Positions 20,233 to 32,313 of a DNA stretch of 64,000 bases are shown piece by piece. The stretch lies in contig NC_133538.1 in NCBI RefSeq assembly GCF_048544455.1, positions 1,836,658 to 1,900,657 of the forward strand, read 5' to 3'. This DNA comes from Silene latifolia. Its lineage: Eukaryota; Streptophyta; Magnoliopsida; Caryophyllales; Caryophyllaceae. The translations under genes and the position numbers were made by a program. The notes under the pieces are model-generated. The model had not been told where the DNA came from, did not search any database, and saw nothing but the letters and a program-made list of their open reading frames with translations. The first letter of the stretch is position 1. Every line of letters begins with the position of its first letter.

Positions 20233-20517
20233 CATGAACCTCCCTATATCAACTAAAAGGCGAACAAAAGTTTCAAAGGTCTTATTATTCCCTAAGAATC
20301 TGACACCGATCTCAAAAGTCATTCTTGGATCGAGATAATAAAGTTTGATAACATTAGTGTAATATAAATTATCAACCAAATTTCTAACATATATATAGTC
20401 CACACCGTCAGGTATATTTTCAAAGATATCGATTTTACTTCCAATATAGCGTACATGAGGAGTCATTTGCCATATTCCTCCATAGTGTATCACAATGCGA
20501 CCTTTTGAGAATGACAT
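20228..20517 (-). pseudogene. MULE transposase, N-terminal part of exon 1
   Basis: This is the start of the M1 transposase, cut off by the E1 insertion. The ATG at 20517 opens a frame with VIHYGGIW and IKLYYLDP. These match the conserved N-terminal region that precedes the DNA-binding zinc domain in plant MuDR-type transposases. The frame runs to 20228, exactly the target duplication CTAAA (20228-20232). The protein resumes at 11757 beyond E1. No stop is seen in this part. Confidence 0.8.
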
Positions 20518-21047
20518 CTAAATATATACAGGACAAAAAATAATTAACACAGATTGATTAAATAATGAAACTTTATGTAACTTTAATTAATAATAACCTA
20601 TTATGTTGGTGCTCACAAGTCACAACTAGTATAGCCTAAACAAAGTATAAAGTATTACCATTTTCCAATAATAAAAGACAATTTATATAATCAATTGGCT
20701 TGAAACCAGATTTAGAAGTTTATGAACAATCATCAATATTCAATAACTAAATAACAAAAAGCAAGGAGTATACATACCTGCAAAATTCTATGAACAACAA
20801 AAAGTTTGATAAAAATCTGTGGGAATGACGAGGTTTTGGAGGGGAAGCAAGATGGAGGGAAAAATTGGGTGGGGAAAAGTGGTGGGGATAATTGGGTGTG
20901 GACAACAAAATGAATAGACTAGGTTTATGATATAGTGTGTTTAATAGGTGTTAAAAAGGAGGATATAGATTATATTGGAGTGTTAAATTGGTGGAATTGG
21001 TTGGATCACTATTTGTCTTTATGTTGTGATGTTGGAGGATTGTCTTA

Positions 21048-21963
21048 TGTTGGATAAAAGACGGGTTTAGTGCGTAATTTCATGGATCATATATTGTTGT
21101 TGGAGTTTGATGGATTGAACAAGAGAAGATAAGATGAAGCTTGTGTGATTAGCCCGAAGAAAAAGCCCAAGAAGCGTGTATGAAGCACTGGGCGAGCGCT
21201 AAGCGAGCCATGGGAGAGCGTGCGCTGATCAGATTCACGGGAAGCATGATGGGAGAGTAGCTCACCCCTTGGGCAAGCCTCGGGCGAGTTGCCGGCCTCT
21301 GGGCTAGCTGCCCAATACTGAAGACGGACGGGAACTTTAATTCCGCGTTTGTTATTTGTCTTAAGAAAAGACCTATTTGTTTTACTTAGATTTGGACCTA
21401 TCATTCGTTATTCCTATTATCATTAGAAGAAGAACCCTAATTAATTTCCTTAGCAAGAAAAGACATGAGCAACTAATCCTTTCATCTCGGATTAAAATTT
21501 GAAGCAACAGATTTATTGAAATTGTGAGACTATTATTCATCTTTCTCTTTTCTCTTGAATATTGTTAATTATTTGTTTCAATTTTATGATTGTTGAATGT
21601 TTAGATTAAAGTAGCTAATTAATCTTTACAATTATCAATCTATTGTTATTCTAGTGAATGAATCCGTAATTGTTCAACCTCGCTAGATATAGTAGCAATC
21701 TTTACCCTTTGTATTGGATGTGTTTCATCATATCTAGGTTAAAGAGAGAATTAACTTGTGATTCGAACTAATAATCACGTGTTTTATTGGCTATGACTTC
21801 TATCGTTTCTTATTTGTTCATGTTGTTGAATTATACTTAATCATTTGTATTAGGTTGTTTGACAATTAGGTTATTTGATTATCGCGTTTCGAGCCAAATA
21901 ATATAACAAAGGAATTGGGAAATTGTTCCCACAATAGTTTGCTCAAGAGTCAATTGGAAGTTG
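21048..21963 (+). repeat. A1 5' LTR, first part
   Basis: The LTR begins near 21048 (TTGGATAAAAGACGGG, compare TTGATAAGACGAG at 2094) and is interrupted by K1 at 21964. A GC-rich block at about 21170-21320 contains several GGCGAG- and GGGCTAGC-like strings and corresponds to the GC-rich block of the LTR at 2095. No palindrome pair of the E1 type is present. A small minus-strand ORF over this block has no recognisable product. Confidence 0.6.
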
Positions 21964-23232
21964 TGTTAGATTCATTAATCTCATAAGTTTACATATTCAT
22001 ATATGAAATAATTTATTTAGTCATAAAATAAATGGAAGATCTTATGCATGCAAACTAAAATAAGATAAGAGAAGAAATCGACAATCTTACTTATATGTTT
22101 TGGATTTTTGGGCACCAACAAGATCTCTTTCTTGTTAGTTCTTGAGCTTTCCAACAATGGATGAACAAGGTTCAAACTAGAACCTCTCCCAAAAGCATAT
22201 ACCCAAGGAATAATCTTAATAACTAATACTATTATGAACTAGTAATGATATTAGTCTTACTTAAAATTTGACACAAAAATAATTTTGTTCTCTTGTTTTT
22301 TCGGCCAAGAGAGGAGAGATTTGTGAGGTTTTATTTCTCTAAGTTTTAACAAATTATAGAGAGAATATTATTTTCTTTCACTAGAAAAATATATGTTGAA
22401 GTAGTGAATGAATGATAGAGCTTGTTTTTCTACCCAAAAAATTATTTTCTCCCAAAAGCATATACCCAATGCATGAGCTTGTTTTTCTACCCAAGAAATA
22501 ATAGGTATGCAAGGCTACAAGTAAGGTTTAATCATTGTGTTTTCTCATTTAAAATAATTAACACAATTTCAACCATAATCCCCTCCAATTTTCGGTACAT
22601 ATATAAAATGGGAGGTCCATTTTATTTTTTCATTTGTCAATTGTGACATATGTGACATGTTACTTGACATGTGAAATTGTAATGTTTTTTTAACATATTA
22701 AAAATCAACATACTCATAAAATATGTCATATACAAAATCGACTAGTAATTCGTAATTACTTGTACCATAACGGTTTATCAATTATAAATCACAACGTCTT
22801 GTATTTATAATAAATCATTCATTCAATTTGAATTTCAATTGTTTCGTAAACAATAATTTTATCTAGGTAATAAAACAATTCGATTACTTAGACCGTATCT
22901 AATTTAATCGAATTAAAATAAGACACGTTAACTTTACTCACAAGATCATCCGCTAATTTTAAGCAATTTAATTAACTCGTATTGGCATACGATTAATTAA
23001 ATAATCAATTAAGAGTATTTCCCTATAGGTATGACCTATGGGGATCAACTGATCACCACCGTCGCACGACAGTAATGTCAAACTCTAGTCAGCCAATCAT
23101 TACTGATATGTGTGGACCAGTTGACTGTAAAATATTACATCCCACATGTATTCTTAAAATGAGATTTAAACATGTGATCATCATGATCGAAAGTTGTGAT
23201 CGCATTATTGTCGGAGGACACATATTCCAACA
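21964..23232 (-). repeat. K1 3' LTR (left copy)
   Basis: Read on the minus strand it starts TGTTGG and ends TAACA, next to a polypurine tract (complement at 23233-23245). Compared with the right copy it has a substitution at about 22418-22474 built from two short copies of other LTR segments: 22449-22469 equals 22186-22206 and 22418-22437 equals 22475-22494. Short ORFs within it are not genes. Confidence 0.88.
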
Positions 23233-26200
23233 ATCTCCCACTTGTACTCGACAAGTGTGCATCACCAATTCTCTTGTCCTATTACTATCTCCCACTCAAT
23301 GCAAGGTGTCTTTCAGGTCGTACTTGCAAGTGATCATATCGAGAGTGGTTTCCTCGATCTGGAGAATAACTGATTGACCGGAATTATCAACCATAGATAC
23401 CTTCCGAGCGTGGCCACGCATTTCCAGTTCATTACTCCTCGAGTGGCCCTGAGATATTGTTATAAACCTGACAAGGGGAGGACAATTCCTTTCGCACTAT
23501 TCCCTTCGACTAGCCACAACCATTATAACCCAAAATATGCCCATTTGACCCCATTTACGAAGGTCGTAGTAACATAAATCAAAGTTAATCTGAAACTGTA
23601 CCACCTTAGGCGAACAGTCTTTAGTCAAAAGAATCGACTCATCAGAATACTATAGTAGCTCTTGCCACGACCAGGCTATATAAATTTGCCAGAACTCTAT
23701 AAGCGGTCATTAGCCCGACAAAGTGTTCCTAACAGTCAGCCTATGTGATCGACTAGTCATCTCGCATGACTCCATGGCACTTCAACTTGCCATCAATCGC
23801 ATCACACTCTAGTCACTTCGAGACGTCACCTCATGTAAGTGACTATGGGTGAATACAATGCTAATCCATGTTCACTGTAACGGGGTTCAATTGTCTTTAC
23901 AACCCGTTTGGATATAACAAAGTATAAGGTGAGTTAATAATAATTCAAACGACAAATGTGGACATCATATTTGGGTAGTCTATACCAAATTACCACCTTG
24001 TGATGTATATTGTAAGTGTGTAAACACTAGTTACTCGCAACATGTGTTTAACATATCATGTGTCCATGTGTTCAAACTCTTGAATTGTATTTTCCTTTAT
24101 TTTAATGTTTGTCTTAGATAGCATGAATCTCACCAAGTACATATCTAGTTTCCCAAACTAGGTTTAGGTTCTTTACTTTTAGAGAACTTTCTTGTTGTTT
24201 ATCACATAACAAACGAATTATGGTGGACGACATAACTCGCACTAGTCAAGTGTTCTTCCAACTCATAATGTACCAGGTATATGTTTTGTAGGATCTTGCA
24301 ACAATTGTCAAGATGATTAGCCTATCACTTCTCATAAGTCCTAGCAAATTTTGAAAATACTAGTTTTGAGTAACTTCTTACTATAACCAAGTATCTTTTC
24401 AAACTTCTTATTTCTTCTTTTAGCTTAAATAGCTTAGGATTTTCATAAATCCTTACCCGCGCGTTTTCGAACTTCAATATGTGCAACTTCTTATCACATA
24501 ACAGAGTGTTCTATCAAACACTAGAATAGCTCATTAGTTCTCCTCGAGAATTCATGACGATTCTTATATGGCTTACCAATGATTCATAATGCTCTTAAGC
24601 GTATGATTCATTATAGGACATGTGCATGATTATTCTAATGGTGGAAACATTAGTAATTTTAATCATGTGATCAACCATTCTTAGGTTCAATGAATGACCA
24701 TGACTGCTTATGGTAATTCTATTTTCATCGATATGAATAACCTTCATTTCTCGTTGATTTGGTGTGCATATCTCAATGCCTATCCAACATCCCATGATGT
24801 GATTGGATTCATCTTAGTCCATTTTCATCCAGAATTGGAAACTCAAATACTTCTTTGTTAAAGATAGTACTAACTCGTCATTCTCAATGAGTAGTGAGTT
24901 ATAAATTCTTACTAGATGATTGCTCCCACTAAATTTCATGTCTTCACATGATAATTTCAAACTCCCACTCAATTCCACATGTTTCGTATTTGACTACTCA
25001 ATCGAAACATTTCAAGAATTGAAATCAATTTTGCTTTGCCAAGTTATTAAGATAAAACCATATATGTTTCCAACATATCTTTTCAAAATACCTATTTTGA
25101 AAAGGTTTTAATCTTAAACTTATGGAAAGAGATTTTAATCTCTTACTCATTCATTTTTATAATGATGCGTAGCAATGTCATTATTTAAAAAGTGAAATCC
25201 CATTTAATAGACATTCTTCTCAAAATACCCTTTTCGGAAGGAGATTTAACCATTTCATTTTCATAATGAGGTTAAGTAATGACACTAGCGTGGTTAACAA
25301 TTAACTTAGCTCTTGTAGACATCAGCATATATTTCTTTGCAACTTTTAATCATAAATCTCATTTATATTCAAGGATGCAACTTTGTTTCATTTAGGCTCT
25401 TAATTAAAAATCAATATTGAAACTCTATTCATATCTAGGTCATAAACTAGCAAAATCTCTCGTTGAGACTTTTCTTTAGTCATTATCTATCAAAAACTTT
25501 CTTTTGGTCAGATATTCTATTGATTACTTCACTTGGTCTCTTTGTCATGTAGATCTCATCTATTCGAGACCATAGATCTCATCTATTCATGTATACTATC
25601 TAATTTGGTATACAAATCATTCTTCCCTTCGTAGATCTCATTTACTCAAGCATACAAATTATTCTTTGTGTTCTTTGTGTCTTCATTTTTCTCCCACTCT
25701 ATCTATAGAATAAATACACTAGATATTCAAAGATAGCTCATGAGACACAAATAATGATTTCGAAGTAGAAGGAGTATTATCTCATAGATTGACTAATAGA
25801 TTTTAGATTTGATGAGTGTACTTGGTAATTGACATTCCTTTAGGAGAGTTTATCAACTCAACATCACTTTATAATTGATCATACACAAGCCTTATGCTTG
25901 TGGACATATAATGAATCCTATCATTATAATTGTATATTGGATCACTTTCAGTAGATGATCATATGTTTCTATGTGCAAGCATATAAAGACGAATTTTTAG
26001 AACAAACAAATATGATAAAAGGGGTGACTTGGGTTGCAAGCCAAGCCACCATAACCCAAAATACAACCGTTGTTTAAAAGGATCACACATTTCCATGTCA
26101 AACACGGAAACCAAAGTAGTTCTAAAATTCATAACATTAAAATAAAGACAATAATAAAAGCCAAGCTTCATTGGTAGCTACTCCTAGCTCCTTCATGATT

Positions 26201-26330
26201 TATTAAGTTTGCTTCTCTTTTCCCTTGTCTTTGCTTGGAGGAGGCCCTATTTACATTAAAAAGGGGATACATTATCACAACTTTGTATCAAAATACCATA
26301 GTTGAATTAGAAACATAAAAGAAGGGATAG
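23233..26330 (-). other. K1 non-coding region in place of pol
   Basis: About 3.1 kb between gag and the 3' LTR have no ORF longer than about 70 codons with recognisable content. I looked for integrase HHCC and GKGT-like, RT (YVDDM) and RNase H strings and found none. The strand-specific polypurine tract is at its left end. The sequence is AT-rich with repeated 'tagatctcat' and 'catttact'-like words around 25550-25650. Confidence 0.65.
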
Positions 26331-27226
26331 TCATTTACCTACTGGAGTGATCTTTCCAGCTTTGATGTCACCAAGATACTTGGAACAATTCCTCTTCCAA
26401 TGTCCAACACCATTACAATAATGGCATTTATCAAGAGGACCCTTCTTGGTTTTGGAAGTGCTAGCTTCAAAAGTCCTAGCCTTGGTGGACATGGGAGCTT
26501 GCCTCTTACCCTTTTTCCCATTCTTCTTGAACTTCCCCTTGCTCTTAGTGCTTATATTAAGCACATCCTTCGGTGGGTTAACATTTAGCCCCATGTCTCT
26601 TTCGGCTTGCACAAGCAACTTGTGTAACTCTTCAAGAGACACGTCCTTGTCTTGCATATTGAAATTCACCCGGAATTGTACATATGCTTTGACTTTGGAT
26701 AAAGAGTGAAGAATCCTATCAACAATGAGCTCCTTAGGGATTTCAACCTTCTGAATTTTCAATGTCTCGACTAGCTCCAACAATTTGAGCACGTGAGGGC
26801 TAACCTTTTGGCCCTCCTTGAAATCGAGATCAAAGAATGCTGAGGCCGCCTCATATTGGACGATCCTCGGTGCTTGTGAGAACATTGTCACAGTTTGGAA
26901 TAGATTTCATAAGCGGTGCCCATTTTAAAGGCTCTCCTTTGGAGATCCGCCTCCATAGCAAAAATCAACACATTTTTCATAGCGACAGACTCTTTGTGGT
27001 AAGCCTCATATGCTTCCCTAGTGGCGACACTCGACCTAGCATTAGGTTCGGGTGGAGAGGCCTCAATGAGGTAACGAAGGTTGTCGTCACCTTAGGCGGC
27101 TAATTTGAGTTGGGCATCCCAATCAGAGAAATTTGACCCATTCTTTTCATGTTTACAACGATCCATGAAGGATCGGAGCCATGAAACATTAATGAGAGTG
27201 GTGGCATTTGTGTTTGGTGCGGCCAT
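26331..27226 (-). pseudogene. K1 copia-type gag
   Basis: Gag would form the particle. The ATG at 27226 begins MAAPNTNATT. A stop at about 27094 and a frameshift near 26895 break the N-terminal third. The remaining 186 codons (26891-26331) are open, with KVEIPKELIVDRILHSL in the copia gag (UBN2) region and a CCHC knuckle CHYCNGVGHWKRNC at about 26385-26430. A lysine-rich stretch lies before the knuckle. A protein ending just after the knuckle, with stop at 26331, is usual for stand-alone gag. Confidence 0.82.
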
Positions 27227-29433
27227 TTGTTATGAGAAATAAAAGTGGTCTACAAAACAAAAATAGAAGGAATAAAACACTTGTCGTTTTCAAAATAATA
27301 ATAATACTCGTAAATTTTAATTTAAACAAGTTTTATTGCATTTATCTAGTGACCTCTACCCAACTTGATAAATAATTCCAAGACCTAAATTCATATTAAC
27401 TTGGGCACGGTGTAGCTGATTCATCCTTTATCAATATAACTCGGTGGATTAACTCTTTAATCGATTCTACTTTTAGAACTCTCGGTCGATAAAAATACAT
27501 TAATATTTATCTTTAGCCCAAAAACACATCCGGCAATGGTCGAGAATACTTTTGTTGAGTTCAACCCAAATTTCGAATAAATGTGTCCATGATCCAAATT
27601 CACATTAACTTGGGCCCGGTGTAGCCGATTCATCCCTTATCAACATGAATTCGGTGGATAGACATTTATCACCCACTTCCCCTACGTAACAAGGTTTGTA
27701 CCCCGGTGTGGCCGAGCGCACTCCCTCACGAAACAGGTTTTCATGGTTTCTACTTTTTTGGTAAGGCTAAGTCTCAATTGTTTATTTTAGCGAGAGGTCA
27801 TGTCAATTTATTATCTATCACGTTTTAAGTGAACTAAAGCGGTGAACTACGATAATTGTAATTGACACGGTCGATAAACTCGATTTAAAATGCATGTTTA
27901 GTTATGGCGATTTAGCGATGCATGCAACATATAAATAAAATGCAAAGCATAAAAATAAAATCCTAGTATGGCCTTCTTAAAATAGTAAATCTAATAAACT
28001 ATTACAAATTCGGAAACCAACTCCTTTTGTCTCTTGAACTTCGGTCTCGGCACGTATTTCAAGGCAACACTTTCTTTGATGGATCGCCTTCTCGAATGGC
28101 ACCGTCTTCAAGGAACTCCGGAATAATTAAATTACAAAATGAATTACATAATTTCCTGTTATACATTTGTAATAAAATAAAATAAATCTATTAAATTACA
28201 AAACGGTGATACGAGATCACAATAATTACAACCGAATCGATATTCCCATACATTTCGGGTAATACCAATTAAAACTAAGGCCATACTAAGTAAAATTACA
28301 TAATTCAAAAATTACATAAAATTAAAATATGACAATCATAAATAAAATGCATCATTATAATATGTATGAACATTCTAAATTTTATACTAAATCGCCTTTT
28401 AAGAGCCAATAACGTATATTTATCGGTTTTCATGGATTTGCGTGATTATAACTTGTTAAAATCACAATAATTACATAAATTCATATTTATGTACAAGTTA
28501 ATTACCCTACCCATCTTAGGACTCAAAAATTAGTCTCCACTAACATTTTGACAATAATTAAACTTGATTTCTTAATATTGTTCATAAACGGACTCAAAAA
28601 TACAAAATTATGCTATAAACTTCAAATTAAATTATAAAAAATTTCAAATAATTTCGAAAGTTGAAATTTAAACTCATAAACATTCTGGAAAAATACCATG
28701 ACACTCATAATGTTCAAAAATAAGGTTAAAAATTTCGAAAATTTATCGAGAAAAACAATGTTGCGGTTTATCGTTTTTAACAAATATGACCATAAAAATA
28801 TGAGAAAAACTATTTTCATCAACTTTTCACTTTTAGATCTGAAATATATGATAAAATGCAACATGTTACATTTTTCCTTTAGTCATGAAGTTTGTTTTAT
28901 CATTATTACTAATTATAATCACTATTTATGTGATTTTTCATTAAAAATTCATAAATCATGCATAAAGACTTCATTATAGACAAATATTTTACACACATCT
29001 TTTAAAATTGCATGTGACAACATACTAAATTTCTATGACCATATTTGAAATATAACTCATATTAACCTATTTACCCATTTAAATACGATTTTAATTTAAA
29101 AAATTCATATTTCGAGCAAAACAACTTATTTTAATATGAAACTTTACAGTCTATCAGTAGATAATATATGTGAAAATATATCAAAAAGCCACTGAAAAAC
29201 TCGAAGTTTAGCTATTTTTCGTCCAAAAATGACATTTTTATGCCAATAATATATAAAATGAACAATAAAATCCATAAATAAACCAAAATGTCCTAAAAAT
29301 CACTTAGGACCAGAAACTTTTAACATGCAAAGTTCTTTTTAGGTTTATCTTCATAAATCCAAATTAATTAGTTTTGTATGTTAATCTTATAACTCGGAAA
29401 AACCATAAACCGATTTGCATGCAAATAACCTAA
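27227..29433 (-). other. K1 long 5' leader
   Basis: This 2.2-kb AT-rich stretch lies between the primer site and the gag start. It contains no supported ORF. A near-duplicate pair of about 60 bases occurs at 27370-27430 and 27590-27660 ('ttcatattaacttgggcacg' and 'ttcacattaacttgggcccg'). Long structured leaders are common in retrotransposons; whether this one holds a packaging signal is unknown. Confidence 0.5.
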
Positions 29434-29449
29434 GGCTCATGATACCGCT
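29434..29449 (-). other. K1 primer binding site (tRNA-Met type)
   Basis: Read on the minus strand after the 5' LTR, the sequence is AGCGGTATCATGAGCC. It resembles the tRNA-Met site TGGTATCAGAGCC of copia elements, with a first-base change and one inserted base. Confidence 0.65.
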
Positions 29450-30714
29450 TGTTAGATTCATTAATCTCATAAGTTTACATATTCATATATGAAATAATTT
29501 ATTTATTCATAAAATAAATGGAAGATCTTATGCATGCAAACTAAAACAAGATAAGAGAAGAAATCGACAATCTTACTTATATGTTTCAGATTTTTGGGCA
29601 CCAACAAGATCTCTTTCTTGTTAGTTCTTGAGCTTTCCAACAATGGACGAACAAGGTTCAAACTAGAACCTCTCCCAAAAGCATATACCCAAGGAATAAT
29701 CTTAATAACTAATATTATTATGAACTAGTAATGATATTAGTCTTACTTAAAATTTGACACAAAAATAATTTTGTTCTCTTGTTATTTCGGCCAAGAGAGG
29801 AGAGATTTGTGAGGTTTTTATTTCTCTAAGTTTTCACAAATTATAGAGAGAATATTATTTTCTTTCACTAGAAAAATATCTGTTGAAGTAGTGAATGAAT
29901 GATAGAGGAAAAACTCTATCTTTTCCCCTTGGAAAACCAGTGCTGAGGGGGAAGGGTGCCCAGAGCTTGTTTTTCTACCCAAGAAATAATAGGTATGCAA
30001 GGCTACAAGTAATTTTAATCATTGTGTTTTCTCATTTAAAATAATTAACACAATTTCGACCATAATCCCCCCCAATTTTCGGCACATATATAAAATGGGA
30101 GGTCCATTTTATTTTGTCATTTGTCAATTGTGACATATGTGACATGTTACTTGACATGTGAAATTGTAATGTATTTTCAACATATTAAAAATCAACATAC
30201 TCATAAAATATGTTAGAAAATCGACTAGTAATTCGTAATTACTTTACCAAAACGGTTTATCAATTATAAATCACAACGTCTTGTATTTATAATAAATCAT
30301 TCATTCAATTTCAATTTCAATTGTTTCGTAAAAAATAATTTTATCCAAGTAATAAAACAATTCGATTACTTAGACCGTATCTAATTTAATCGAATTACAA
30401 TAAGACACGGTAACTTTACTCACAAGATCATCCGTCAATTTTAAGCAATTTAATTAACTCGTATCGGCATACGATTAATTAAATTATCAATTAAGAGTAT
30501 TTCTCTATAGGTATGACCTAAGGGGATCAACTGATCGCCACCGTCGCACGACAGTAATGTCAACTTCTGTGCAGCCACTCATTACCGATATGTGTGGACC
30601 AGTTGACCGTAAAATATTACATCCCACATGTATTCTTAAAATGAGATTTAAACATGTGATCATCATGATCGACAGCTGTGATCGCATTATTGTCGGAGGA
30701 CATATATTCCAACA
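29450..30714 (-). repeat. K1 5' LTR (right copy)
   Basis: This copy is nearly identical to the left LTR apart from the filler patch noted there and scattered changes. Here the corresponding patch (about 29905-29965) has a distinct 'ggaaaaactctatcttttcc'-like stretch, which is probably the original form. Confidence 0.88.
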
Positions 30715-31012
30715 AGTTGTTAGTCTATGATCAATTTGATAATCAGTTTGTGAAAATTCTTACGCCGAGACCGTTTAAACCATCTGAATTCATATTTATT
30801 ATTCTTCATTCAATCGCTTATTTAATTTCTAGTTTAGTTACTCAATCATTTAAATTCCCCCCAAATTGGTTACTTATTTGCTATACTATAATTCACATAA
30901 ATTACATCGCCTTCTCTGTGGATCGATCCTTATTACCATATACTATCACTTAGTTAGAGGTTTTAAGTGTTATAAATATTATCTTTGTGAAGCATACGAC
31001 TTTGGCTCACCA
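30715..31012 (+). repeat. A1 5' LTR, last part
   Basis: After the K1 target duplication (AGTTG, 30715-30719) the A1 LTR resumes and ends GGCTCACCA at 31012, the same ending as the LTR at 3636. The primer site follows five bases later. Confidence 0.8.
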
Positions 31013-31017
31013 AATTT

Positions 31018-31035
31018 TGGCGCCGTTGTCGGGGA
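31018..31035 (+). other. A1 primer binding site (tRNA-Asp type)
   Basis: TGGCGCCGTTGTCGGGGA has one mismatch to the tRNA-Asp-complementary site seen in E1. Confidence 0.88.
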
Positions 31036-31094
31036 AGACAATAGTTAATTTTTGTGTTTCTTTAGTGTAGACTTTTATTTTATTGTTTTATTTT

Positions 31095-32313
31095 ATGCCT
31101 AATACTCGTTCTTCTGACAAACCACTCGAGCATTACGACTCAGAGATTGAACGCACACTTTTCAGGTTAAGGCAAATCGGAGAAGGTTCGTTAGTTGTTT
31201 TTTAGCACCCAGATTCCGAGAAGGATATACACTCTGATTCGGATAATTTGGAAATTCCTATTACTACTGAGAATATGTCTAGGCACACTCGAACATTAAG
31301 GGAGCTCACAGCTCCAAATCTTAACGTTCAACCATTGTGCGTCACTTTTCTAGCATTTGATGATGAAGTTACTTTTGAACTGAAATCTAGTTTGATACAT
31401 CAATTACCAAGTTTTGGTGGAATGAGCATTGAGGATCCGAATAAGCATCTTTCGGACTTTCATATTGTGTGCACTGGTATGAAACCACCTGTTAATACTG
31501 ATGAGCAGTTGAAATTGAGAGCATTTCCTTTCTCCTTGAAGGACAATGCGAGAGACTGGTTAAACTATCTACCACCGGGGAGTATCACTACTTGGGTAGG
31601 TATGAAGAAGGCATTTTTAGAGAAATATTTTCCTCCTTCGTGATCATCTCAACTGAAAAGAGCCATCAGTAATGTTCATCAGCAAGACTGAGAAACTATG
31701 TGTGAGTACCTTGAGAAATTTAAGAAACGTTGTGCTAGTTGCCCTTACCATGGTTACTCTGACCAGGATATGATTATGTATTTTTGGGGTGGACTGAACC
31801 AAGATGACCGTCGAATGATTCACTCCGCTTGTGGAGGAAACATAGCCAACAAGAATCCAGATGAAGCTTGGGAGGTTATCGTAGAGCTAACTGAGACCTC
31901 TAGACAGTTTGACAGGAGACCATTACAAAGAGGAGTGAGTGTTATGGGTGTTAGTCGTGGCTTGGAAGAAAAGGTTGATAACATTGTTTCCACTCTCCGT
32001 GATATGTTATCTGGGAGACAGATGACTACTGTTTGTGGCATATGCGCTACTGAGGGTCATCCGAACGATTTGTGCCCTTACGTGCAAGAAAGTGGTCAGG
32101 AAGAGGTGATTGGAGTTTGGGAGAGTACTATAAATAACAGGAAATGGGATCCATATTCCAAAACTTATAATGAAGGATGAAAGGCTCACCCTAACTTTCG
32201 TTGGGGAAATTCTCAAGCCGGTCCATCATCTGGCCCTCCTAGAAGTCAGTTTCTCCAGCGACCACAAGGACAACAATTTACTCAACAAGTGCCACAACAA
32301 GCAGCTGAGCAAG
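31095..32313 (+). pseudogene. A1 gag, N-terminal and core part
   Basis: The first ATG of the leader (31095) starts a frame with several stops (near 31203, 31642, 31690, 32178). Core features are DNARDWLNYLPPGSI with KKAFLEKYFPP (about 31540-31640), typical of Athila gag, CEYLEKFKKRC, and a CCHC knuckle CGICATEGHPNDLC near 32035-32076. Two stops look like point decay: CGA to TGA at 31642, and a probable Trp codon TGG to TGA at 32178. The frame is cut by E2 at 32313 and resumes after 40699. Confidence 0.85.

Larger units (their letters stand above)
8559..21047 (-). mobile_element. M1: Mutator-like element, split by E1
   Basis: A MULE transposase with all expected domains lies on the minus strand from 20517 to 8886, interrupted by the LTR element E1. 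Both outer limits are uncertain: the left edge is placed where the duplicated segment begins and the right edge where the A1 LTR begins. I could not pick out long terminal inverted repeats by eye. The non-coding part 20518-21047 lies upstream of the start codon and contains G-rich stretches (about 20825-20905) but nothing I recognise. Confidence 0.65.
21964..30714 (-). mobile_element. K1: gag-only copia-type retrotransposon
   Basis: K1 is 8.75 kb with LTRs of 1,269 and 1,265 bp and target duplication AGTTG (21959-21963 and 30715-30719). On the minus strand its order is 5' LTR (30714-29450), primer site, a 2.2-kb leader, gag (27226-26331), a 3.1-kb non-coding stretch, a polypurine tract and the 3' LTR (23232-21964). 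No protease, integrase, RT or RNase H motif is readable on either strand. It therefore resembles the gag-only terminal-repeat class (TR-GAG) described in plants and must depend on a helper copia. Confidence 0.85.

Noticed and set aside
20518-21047. Terminal inverted repeat of M1 at the right side.
   Set aside because: No stretch here could be matched by eye to the reverse complement of the left flank; the MULE ends stay undefined.
23233-26330. Degenerate copia pol in K1.
   Set aside because: No integrase, RT or RNase H motif could be read on either strand in any frame; a profile search would be needed to see deeper remnants.
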